Below the pieces are notes generated by a model. The model was not told where the DNA came from. It made no database searches and worked only from the letters and a program-made list of their open reading frames with translations. A stretch of DNA of 64,000 nucleotides from Cryptomeria japonica (taxonomy: Eukaryota > Streptophyta > Pinopsida > Cupressales > Cupressaceae). Made by a program: the position numbers and the translations under genes. Shown here piece after piece: positions 36,245 through 45,385 of the stretch; position 1 is the stretch's first letter; every line of letters starts with the position of its first letter. The stretch lies in contig NC_081406.1 of NCBI RefSeq assembly GCF_030272615.1, positions 141,515,299 through 141,579,298 on the forward strand, written 5' to 3'.

Positions 36245-36993
36245 TTTAGCCCCCACTTTAGCGGGAGTATAAGCGTACGCCAATACTTCCGGTAAAGTAT
36301 AAGGAATCAATATTGAAAAACTTTCACCACGTCAAGGAGGCAAGATACACCAAGCCCCCAGTGGACTAAGGATCTTATGAATTCGATTGACAAAGTAAAA
36401 GGGAAGATCATGAGGGAGAACCATGACTGTCAGTAGTAAGGTTCCCTCACTATGAGTCATGCAAGAAAGATATCAAAAAATTTCAAGGCAAAGCTAAATT
36501 TGTCAAGAAATTTTCAAGTATCTTGAAAAGATATGAACGGGATGTATGCCCCCCTACGTTAAAGCGATCACACATGCCTCATCGGGGGTGATTGCTTTAA
36601 GGTAGTGATACATATAAGAGATGAGAAAGGAGCACGTTATCACAAGGATTTAGCCACCAAGTGTGAGATAAGCCCAAGGATAATAGACACAAAACACAAA
36701 GCACAAGGTGACTTTGCCTTCCTTGGGGTCAGTATGCTGTATGATAATTCATGTATATCATATGTATGTATGCATAATTGTTCTTCATTCCCCAATCAAG
36801 GAAGGTCACCTAGAAGAAGGGAACACATGTGTCTTTTGAGTCAACATGAGAGAGACCAAAAGAGATCTCAATGCTTTGCATCGTCCTCAAGTAGACAACA
36901 CTAAGGACAACAAATAGAAGAATGAGAATAACACATAGAAGAAGTAATAAAAGAGATCAAGAGAGGAGGAGAGAGTCTGCTATGCTAATGAAA
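36245..36993 (-). other. H 3' untranslated region with polypurine tract and hairpin
   Basis: The purine tract of the minus-strand element is at 36245-36262. A strong inverted repeat pairs 36554-36571 (CTACGTTAAAGCGATCAC) with 36588-36605 (GTGATTGCTTTAAGGTAG): 16 of 18 positions pair around a 16-nt loop. There is no coding sequence; an integrase or RT gene would normally fill this position. Confidence 0.7.
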
Positions 36994-39900
36994 CTAGTCT
37001 AGCATGTCATCCACCCCCCAATCTTGCTGATCAATATTTTGGCAAGGTAGGAAACACGCTAGAGGAGGAACATCCAACACAGCAGATGGAGCTATCACAA
37101 GATCCAAACAAGGGCTATGTTCATGTTCCAAGCCACGTTCTTGTCTAGGAGCTAGGATAAGTGCTTTAGAAAATTCGTTAGATAAATGGTTATCAACATC
37201 AACGTATTCATATTCACTATCAAAATGAATACGAGTAACATTTTCATCTATATCATCATCAAGATTTATAAAAATAGGATCTTTAACTCGCACAGTATCA
37301 AGACCATCATGCATCTTATGTTTAGGAGATTTTGGCTCAATTTTCGACTGAGGAGAAAATGGAATAATACTAGCTGAAGGTGTTTTTGGGGATTGCAAAG
37401 TTTGAGAAGCAGCTGCCTGAGCTCTAAGACGACGCTTTTGTCGGCGTTCACGTGCAGAATGATTTTGTCTAGTCTTAGTAGGAAGTTGAGAAGAGTGAGG
37501 AGGAGGAATGCTCTCATCCTTATCACTTGCGTGTTTAGGTTGTGGTCTCTTAGGTTGAATAATAGGAGAAGAGGAAGGTCTCTTCTCTCCATAAGAGGAA
37601 GGAGGAGGAACTGCTCCATATAAAGGAGGAATATTTGGTTTAGGAAGGAGACCAAGTCCATCATGACGAGGAGGTATAGGTCTACCTTTAGAAAATTTAT
37701 TAGTCATAGACGTAGTCACATTCATAGGGATGGGTTGGGAATTTTCTTGAGGAAAGACATTAGTTTTATCTTTCAAAGGAAGGACTTCCTTCTCAAGAAT
37801 GATAGGAATGTCAAGTTTGGGTGTTCTAGGTTCACTTAGAGATAGGATCATATCTTTTTTCCACTTTTGATAAGATTTGAAAAGATGATCACTCCACGGT
37901 GGAAGGGATTGGAATTGTTTAGGCCAAAAATAATCAATAGGAACGCTAGAAGTTCTTTCAGCTGGTTTAAAGAGGCTATGATTGATAGTAACAATTTCAC
38001 CATTATGGGGAAATTTCAAACACTTGTGAATATGAGAAGCAATAGCTTTCATGGAAGATAGCCAAGGATAACCTAGCTTCACACGAAATTGTTCGGATGA
38101 TGGAATAATAGCAAAGTCCACATCAAGGGGTTTGTTATGGACCTCAATAGGTAATGTAATAGAACCAATTGCAAGAGAAGAAAATGCATCAAGTAGTTTC
38201 ACAACCACATTTGTTTCATCATAGATCACTTGATTCAATTGCAAAGTAAAAAGAAATTCTTTAGTAATGACATTAACCATACAAGAAGGATCAATAAGCA
38301 CTCCACGGCAAGGTGTGTTCTTGAATTTTGCAACTATATATAAAGGACCATCAAGTGCCTTGATAGTTTCACTAGAATCAAATGTGATGGAAGGCTCTTT
38401 AGGGATTTTCTGTTGTTCCACAAAGTTAATCACATTTGGAGTCATAGACACAAGATCATCAGGTGAGACAGAGGAATCATTAGTATCAATCACATTAGAG
38501 GTATGAGAAGGTAATGGATCAGTAAAAATCTTAAGATTTTGGTTAGGAGGAGCTACAGATGTGTTGCCTTTATCATTCACACCAAAAATAGAGATAGTAT
38601 TATTATCAATCAAATCTTGAATTTTACCCTTTAAAGCAAAACATTTTTCAGTATCATGCCCAGGTTGACGATGAAATTGACAAAAAGATTTATTATCAAA
38701 ATAGGGTGAATTAATATTTGCAGGATCTATTTGCCTTATAGGAGGAAGAGTAAGCACATTTTGTTCCAATAACTTATTCATAATACTATGCAATGATTCA
38801 TTCAAAGGAGTAAACTTTCTTTCTTTCTTGAAAAACTTAGAAATAGGAGGCACACCTGATGCTGCATTCACATTGTTGTTGATGATGTTTTCATTGAACT
38901 TAATGACCTCTCTGTTCGGTTTAAACTTCCCAAATGGTTGTTGACTACTGTCACCCTTATCACTCGGAGCCCTAGGATTTGCTTGTTCCATTTGACTCAT
39001 AGTTAGTTGATAATTGTGAAGAGTTGCGCACAATTGTTGGAAAGAAGTAAACTCAGAAAATAGGAGTTTTTCTCTAATAGCTTTTTGTAAATTAGAAATA
39101 AAGATTCTTTGAATATCATTGTCAGGTACTGGAAAAGAAATCTGAGCATACAAATGCTTATATCTACCAATGAAATCAGTCACTTTTTCTTTAACACCTT
39201 GTTTACAATGCATTAAATCAATCAAAGTAACTTTAGGACTTATATTGTTTTGAAATTGTTGAATAAAAGCATTTGCAAGTTGTTTGAAAGAAGAAATAGA
39301 ATAGGAAGGTAACGAACAATACCATTGTAGGGCTTTATCTCTTAATGTTCTAGTAAACAGTTTTGCAAGCAACCTTTGGTCATAAGCAAAATCAGTACAT
39401 ATTGTTTGAAATGTCTTAACATGTGTTAGAGGATCACCCTTACCATTATAAAACTCCAAATGTGGGATTTCAACATGTTTAGGGGGGATAGCTCGAACAA
39501 TGTCAAGAGAAAGTGGGCTCGCAACATCAAATGTGGGCACACTAAACTTAGATTGATTCATAGAGGCAATTTGTTGCTGTAAAGAAGAGACAGTTTGTGC
39601 AAGATTGTTAATGGTTGCTTCAGTCGAAGAGTTCATATTAGACGTGTTAGATTGTGATGGAGGTATTATGTTATTGAAAGAAGGTAGAGAGTAAGGTGGT
39701 GGGACACTATGATAGTTAGTCATAGGAGATGATTGGAAAGGAGGAACACTACAAGGAGGAATGGAAGGGTTAAATGAATTGCCCCCTTGCGTCATGTTCA
39801 TTTGTGGAGATATAATAGGGACACTCATTGAAGGAATGAATGAAGAAGTCGGATTAAATGAAGGAAGAGGGTTGATTGAAGAAGAGGGATTGCCCCCATG

Positions 39901-40185
39901 ACTGGTGATCATAGGAGGAATGTCTTGTGTTGAAGTAGTCATTATGTTTGATGTAAAAGTAGGTATACTAGCAATAGGAGTCGTCAAAGGAATAGAATGA
40001 TTAACTTGAGTAGGAGGTTGTGTATAACCTAAGGTTTCGGCACAACTCTTCATAGGCATCACATTTGAATCCATAATGTGTGCAATACCACGCAAAATAT
40101 CAATTCCATTCTTATCACTTTGAACCATACGTTTTAGACCCTCAATTAATGAAAGAGCTTGACTATCAGGATATTCTTGAGACAT
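36994..40185 (-). CDS. Gypsy-type Gag-protease polyprotein (element H)
   Basis: An uninterrupted 1063-codon frame. Residues 1-220 are proline/serine-rich with NSSTEATINNLAQTVSSLQQ before the core. Residues 225-400 form the retrotransposon Gag core (FYNGKGDPLTHVKTFQ, ALQWYCSLP, FIQQFQNNI). A zinc-binding box CQFHRQPGHDTEKC follows near residue 505, with LKGKIQDLID as in Tat-like gypsy elements. From about 620 to 740 there is a retropepsin-like fold (VLIDPSCMVNVITKEFL, then YPWLSSMKAI), where the catalytic triad DS/TG reads DPS, so protease activity is doubtful. The end is basic and proline-rich. Gag packs element RNA into particles. The frame extends upstream through one TGA (40189) to 40416. 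The same zinc-box region is found in element F. Confidence 0.85.
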   Translation of the reverse strand: MSQEYPDSQALSLIEGLKRMVQSDKNGIDILRGIAHIMDSNVMPMKSCAETLGYTQPPTQVNHSIPLTTPIASIPTFTSNIMTTSTQDIPPMITSHGGNPSSSINPLPSFNPTSSFIPSMSVPIISPQMNMTQGGNSFNPSIPPCSVPPFQSSPMTNYHSVPPPYSLPSFNNIIPPSQSNTSNMNSSTEATINNLAQTVSSLQQQIASMNQSKFSVPTFDVASPLSLDIVRAIPPKHVEIPHLEFYNGKGDPLTHVKTFQTICTDFAYDQRLLAKLFTRTLRDKALQWYCSLPSYSISSFKQLANAFIQQFQNNISPKVTLIDLMHCKQGVKEKVTDFIGRYKHLYAQISFPVPDNDIQRIFISNLQKAIREKLLFSEFTSFQQLCATLHNYQLTMSQMEQANPRAPSDKGDSSQQPFGKFKPNREVIKFNENIINNNVNAASGVPPISKFFKKERKFTPLNESLHSIMNKLLEQNVLTLPPIRQIDPANINSPYFDNKSFCQFHRQPGHDTEKCFALKGKIQDLIDNNTISIFGVNDKGNTSVAPPNQNLKIFTDPLPSHTSNVIDTNDSSVSPDDLVSMTPNVINFVEQQKIPKEPSITFDSSETIKALDGPLYIVAKFKNTPCRGVLIDPSCMVNVITKEFLFTLQLNQVIYDETNVVVKLLDAFSSLAIGSITLPIEVHNKPLDVDFAIIPSSEQFRVKLGYPWLSSMKAIASHIHKCLKFPHNGEIVTINHSLFKPAERTSSVPIDYFWPKQFQSLPPWSDHLFKSYQKWKKDMILSLSEPRTPKLDIPIILEKEVLPLKDKTNVFPQENSQPIPMNVTTSMTNKFSKGRPIPPRHDGLGLLPKPNIPPLYGAVPPPSSYGEKRPSSSPIIQPKRPQPKHASDKDESIPPPHSSQLPTKTRQNHSARERRQKRRLRAQAAASQTLQSPKTPSASIIPFSPQSKIEPKSPKHKMHDGLDTVRVKDPIFINLDDDIDENVTRIHFDSEYEYVDVDNHLSNEFSKALILAPRQERGLEHEHSPCLDLVIAPSAVLDVPPLACFLPCQNIDQQDWGVDDMLD

Positions 40186-40188
40186 CCA

Positions 40189-40416
40189 TCACTGAAAATC
40201 ATCAAATTGGTTATCCAATTTTGAAAGTTGTTCTACAGAAACCTCATGGAGAGCTTCTTCATCATTAAGAGGATTAGAGGAATTACCCATGTCCTCGTTA
40301 AAAAGGCCATTCAAATTAGGTTCCATCTCCTCGGTAATTAAACCTTGGAAGGATTTAATTCTAAGGATTCGTCTAACGGGAATAGTGTAAGTAGGGCTTA
40401 TTGTTGTAAAACTCAT
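40189..40416 (-). pseudogene. Upstream extension of the H Gag frame, separated by one TGA
   Basis: The 75 codons from the ATG at 40416 (MSFTTISPTYTIPVRRI) are in the same frame as the long Gag ORF and end in FDDFQ, then TGA, then WMSQEY. Total length with the extension would be 1141 codons. Either a late nonsense mutation cut off the original start, or the downstream ATG at 40185 is used. The context CAG TGA TGG is the only interruption in 3.4 kb. Confidence 0.6.
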
Positions 40417-41600
40417 GCACTAAAGAAAGAGAGAAGATTTTGAATTTTAGAGGTAGCAAATTTCAATAAAATCAGCCAATCTCCTAGATTTAAGCTGTTA
40501 AATGCAATCAGGACAATCTCCCGAAATTTCGGAAAAAATGTCCGGGACCGTGGCGAACGGAGTGCACACGGTCCTCGCAACTTTTTTCGAGATTTTCAGG
40601 GATGAAAGTTATGATGATTTTAAAGCTAATCTGAAAAAATTGAGTGATTTTACGATCTGTAGATAGGCCAAATTAAAGTTGCAATCTCAAAATTGAACCC
40701 TACCAAGATTGTTGAAAAATGTAAAATTTGAATTTTGAAAAAGAGAGGGAAACTGAAATTTTGAACTTTATGATTTAAGAGGGAATACTAAAAGCAATGC
40801 AAGTTTTGAAATTTAAAAGTTGACTCGATTTCATGCAAAATTCGAATTTGAAAGTGGAAATCAAAGATGTTGCAATAAAACACTTAATTTCAAAAGTCAC
40901 AAATTGCAAAAATTTGAATAAAGCACTGAAATTTCGAATGAATGCTAACACATTTTCAGATTTAGGATAGTAAGAAACACAATTTTGATATGAATTTCAA
41001 TTTCAACAATTTTTGAATGATTAGAAGCCTCAATCCAAGCAATCGCTAGACCAACTTTGATTTTAATTTTGAGAGTGTTAAAATTGATAAAATCAGCCAA
41101 AATCTGGATTTTAGCAAAAAAATATAGTAAGATCTAGCTCCCGAATTTTTGGAAAAAATGTCGAGGACGATGGCGCTCGGGGTGCACACGGTCCTCACAA
41201 CTTTTTTCCAAATTTTCAGGGATGAAAGATATTGTGATTTTATTGCAGAATCCAAAGTTACAGCCGATTTGGAGGTGTTTTGATTAGTGAAATTATCAGT
41301 CAAAGGTTGAATCAAGAAGGTCTTAAAAATTAGGGTTTTGATATTTAACCACTTAATTTTTAGAATTAAAGCACAAATATGAATTGACAATTTGCAATAG
41401 AAGGGTAGATCTGAAACAAGCATTAACAATTAAACATTTCACAAGTTTAATTACTTAAAAAGAAAATTTTAGGGTTTTTATGCAATTAACCTCTTAAAAT
41501 TTGCAAAAGATCAAACATGGAAATGTAATTAAGGAAGCCAAATTTTCAGATCTAACCATGAATAATCAGAATTAGGATGTTCACGTCAGTTTCACCAAAA
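40417..41600 (-). other. Leader of element H with repeated hairpins and primer site
   Basis: A 1.2-kb untranslated leader between the 5' LTR and Gag. It contains two copies of the GTGCAC hairpin (40545-40574 with a perfect 8-bp stem; 41163-41196 with 6 bp plus an imperfect extension), a 12-bp palindrome CCGAAATTTCGG at 40521-40532, and the primer site near 41580-41600. This is where LTR retrotransposons keep packaging and dimerisation signals. Confidence 0.65.
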
Positions 41601-42846
41601 TGTAAAGCGGAAAAATCGAACCCTAGTCGTTCTCCCCTCCCCAACTCCAAGGAGAGAGAAGGGAGAGTCACTAGGGTTTGATGGTTTTCACTTAGGGGAG
41701 ACTTTACATTCAAAAGAGGGGTTGAAACCCACAAGATCCAATCCCACACAATGCAAGATTGGATTCTAAATGAGTTTCAAGGGTTGTGACATCAAGGATA
41801 CCCTCTTTTGTAAAGAATGTAGAAAGATTGAACTAGGAATGCATATAAAGTAGGAAAGATTCACTTATAAACAGAGATAGGGATATGGGATGAAGCTGCG
41901 GACCTGGAATTAGCAGTAAAATGTTGAGACAGTGTTGTCCTGCAAATTTGAGCGAAAGTTGATGGGACGATGGCGCCCGGCGTGCACACGGTCCTCCGAA
42001 AAATCAACGAAACGAAGGGGGATCTGTTCGTCTCTGCACAAGGATTCCAGATCTTCAATTATAGCTGCGTACCTGCAACCTACACACAAAAAAGAGAGGA
42101 TGATTGGGGGGTTAGGGATGAGGGGTTTGCCTTTAGGTCAAACCCTAGTTTTGGAATTAACCAAGAAATGAGAATGTTGTAAATGTAAATGTTTGTAATG
42201 TAAACAAGTACTGATACCTTGTTGTAAGAATGTTTGTATTCTTACATGCGAAGGTGTAATGTATGTAGTATGTTGTATATTGTATGTGGTATGTGATCTC
42301 CTCTTCAATGGTTGAATCCTTGTCTTGAATGCAACACCTAGCCTTGAATAGAGACTTAGAATGCTCAATTGCTTGAAGGAATGCTTGAATGCTTGAATGC
42401 TTGAATATCGTTTCCGCCCTTTTTCCCTCTTACCAAAATGGGAGAGGAAATGTATTTTTTATACTTGTCAATTAGGGTTGAAAGATTGATTTTCTCGACC
42501 TTAGGCCGACTAGGAAATATTATTTTCCAATTTGCAAACATAAAGACCCGAGACCCAAAAGAGACCGGGCCCAAAAATAGGGCCAGGGACCAAGGCGCTG
42601 GGTGCCATGGTCCTGGGGGACCAGGGCATTGGGTGCCCTAGTCCTTAAGGACCATGGCGTTGGGCACCATGGTCCCACTTCCAGGGTCAGCAGGGTGCAA
42701 GGAGGATCAGGCCAGGGTGCTGAAAAATGCAGTTTTTGATGTCATGAACAAGTTTCGGGGTCTCCATTCAGGTTCAGTGTTCTGTCGCCATCGTGAAGAC
42801 CCAAATGCAGTCGAAATTGCAAGTGTCACAATTTTAGGATGCTACG
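41601..42846 (-). repeat. 5' LTR of element H
   Basis: It starts TGTAAAGCGG and ends at GGATGCTACG (CA changed to CG). It differs from the 3' LTR by three instead of one copy of the GGACCA...TGGTCC unit (42587-42680) and three instead of four AATGCTTG octamers. Confidence 0.92.
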
Positions 42847-43123
42847 CAAGCCTAAAACTGGTTATCATCCTCCTAAGCATAAACAACCATGATAGTGTAC
42901 CCCTATCGTTGTGTTGCATGATTTTGTCGATCATCTCAACTAGTTCAAACAACATCTTATCAAACCTAAGTTAACTTAGATAATGTCTTACATAGGATAG
43001 ATCATTCCTGAAACTAGACCAGATTTTAGTAACTTCTCTCAATCACTACATTAAACGAATAACTAGCTACAATTTGATCTTGACTTTTGCAACACATCTA
43101 GCTCTCGGTCCCATCGGTTGTAA
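42847..43123 (+). other. F leader continuing after the H insertion
   Basis: It begins with CAAGC, the right target copy of H, and leads to the ATG at 43124. No motif is recognised. Confidence 0.5.
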
Positions 43124-45385
43124 ATGCCTGTTCAAACCAGAAGCTCTTCTAATTTTTTTGACAAAAGTAAGAATCTCATGGATACCTTAGCTCCAATTCC
43201 CATGGCTACCTTTGCTCAAATATTTCAAGATATCAAGAAAGAAATATATGACATGGAAATCCAACAAAATAAATCAATGACTCCATTTTAAAAACAAATG
43301 CATGATATCAAGAGTGAGAAACTTCAAGGAATGCTAAAACAATTATATGATTTTACAATCAAATACCAACAAATAATTGACAATCAAAGACCAAATCTCA
43401 AACAAGCTCACAAGACACCTTCACCAAGACATAAAGGCATTTCCTCCAAATATTCCCTAGATAGACAGTTTACACCTTTGGGGCAATCTATTGAGTCATC
43501 TTTGGAAGAGCTTCTTAAGAACAATCTTATCATATTACCTAAAAAGACCACATGGGGATGGGAATTTTTGAGTAAGTATTGTGCATATCATAGACAAAAT
43601 GAACATAAGACTTCGCATTGCATAGAATTAAAACATAAGATTCAAGATCTCTTTGATAATGGTGTCATTGAAATTGAAGATCCTAATGACTCACCTAAAG
43701 AAAAAGAAGGAACTATTTCTAAGCATGATCAAAATCGTGAACCTATGTCTAGAAAGGCTCCATATGTAGCCTCCATCCCTTCCATGATGCCTTCATCTCC
43801 TAAGACTTCTCAGCAACAATCCATATCATCTCCTTCAAACAATGAAACTTCTCATGTTGACCTTCAAAGGCTATCTCCTATGGAAATCCAAGTTAATGCC
43901 AATATTGATACAAGTTCCTCACATGATTTAAAAATCCCAGATCCTATGCCATCATGCACTCCAATTCCAAATGTACCCACTCTAGAGAGTCCCACTCAAA
44001 ATTCTTCCCCCTCATGTCAAAATATGGAGACCTTCCAAGAATCCCCTATGCCTATGCACAATCCTACCCCTTCCTTAGAAGTGACTCCATGTCAAGAGGA
44101 TAATTTGAAGAACAAAGAAACAAGTCCTATCATAAATCAAGATCAAGACACCAAAAATCCTCAATCCCATCTAATGATTGAAAAAGATCCTATTTCACTA
44201 GAATCCCATTATGATCCCATTATACCTTTCCATTTCTTCCAAGATGATCCCTTTCCATCTCAAGAGAAAATAATCCTTCCAAATCTCATTCCTAATCCAC
44301 TTCCTAAGCAAGATCATGATGCCTCTTCCACCTTTTCAAACGATCCTATTCAAAATGAAGAGCCAAACACCCTTCCTACTCGATCCAATGGTCCTCTTCC
44401 ATGTCAAGATCAAAGTATCCCTTCATCTCCTTTTCATAATCCTCCATGTTCAGCTTAGGGATCCATCATGCCTACAAATCCCCTTAGTGATCCTATCATT
44501 CCTTACATTCCACCTCCATCTCATAATGGACTCGTGCCTTCTTTCCAAACAAAAGTGTATCCTACAAGTCAAAATATTTATAAAGCCAAAGGGGTAGATC
44601 TCCACAAGCAAGAACCCCTCCATATTAAAGAAAATGTTAAAGGTCATGGCCTTAGGTAAATTTCTCAAGATGTTGGTATCTCTCATAAATCCTACATTTC
44701 TCCAGTTAAATCCAAATGCATTCCATCTCCTTTGCCCTTTCCATCCATTCTAGGTCCCTATATCTCTCCATCCCTTATGCAAGATCAACAAAGACACACA
44801 TCTTCGAGTACCTTCCATCCATCTAAAAGACCTCCATATCATTCCTATCTACCCACGCGTCTCCCTCCAAGCAATTTGGATGCCAAGCATAAAATTCATA
44901 AATCATGCAATCCACATGTATTCAAGGATCAACATGTCCCATCTAATCGACATGTCAAAATAAAGCAAAATATGATCCAAAAAGAAAAAGAAGAATACAA
45001 AACGCCACAAAGGCCCACAAAGAAAGAATAAAAGTCAAAAGTTATATGGGTTCCTAAGGAACTTGTACAAGTAATGCGCTCTAAGGAACTACAAAAGCAT
45101 GAAAAGTCAAAAACCATGTGGACCCCTAAGTGGCTTCTTGAAGCACAGCAATCTAAAGAAAAATCAAAATTGGCGTCACAAATTGTTGTTCCTCCATCCA
45201 AACGTTCTCATTCTATTCCTCCATCACCTCCTTCATCCATTTTGGGTTCTTATGCCCCAAAATTTGTAACCTTTCCTCCATCCAAATCTCAAAATCTAAG
45301 ATTCACTTCTCCTCCATATGTCCACCATCCCTCAAGGCGTGTGCCAATGTTGATCTTTCCAACATTTCAATCTAGCCATACATAA
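43124..45385 (+). pseudogene. Element F ORF: nucleocapsid-like Gag end plus long Pro/Ser-rich tail
   Basis: From the ATG at 43124 (MPVQTRSSSNFF) one frame runs 754 codons to 45385, with internal stops only at 43289 (TAA), 44456 (TAG), 44657 (TAA) and 45029 (TAA), and no frameshift. Residues 55-190 align with the C-terminal Gag of element H: FTPLGQSIESSLEELLKNN against FTPLNESLHSIMNKLLEQN, and the zinc box CAYHRQNEHKTSHC with LKHKIQDLFDNG. The Gag capsid core expected before it is absent. The rest is proline-, serine- and histidine-rich low-complexity sequence without a known domain. It probably made an RNA-binding accessory protein; no protease, RT or integrase follows. Confidence 0.72.

Larger units (their letters stand above)
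35053..42846 (-). mobile_element. Ty3/gypsy-type non-autonomous element H (gag-protease only)
   Basis: LTRs at 35053-36244 and 41601-42846 enclose a minus-strand gag-protease ORF. The flanks are CAAAC and CAAGC, a 5-bp target duplication with one change. On the minus strand the tract AAAGTGGGGGCTAAA precedes the 3' LTR (left), and TGGTGAAACTGACGTGAAC follows the 5' LTR (right) as the likely primer site; its tRNA is not assigned. Reverse transcriptase, RNase H and integrase are absent: only about 750 bp separate the ORF from the 3' LTR. The ORF is nearly intact and the LTRs are similar, so it was mobile fairly recently through enzymes from elsewhere. Confidence 0.9.
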
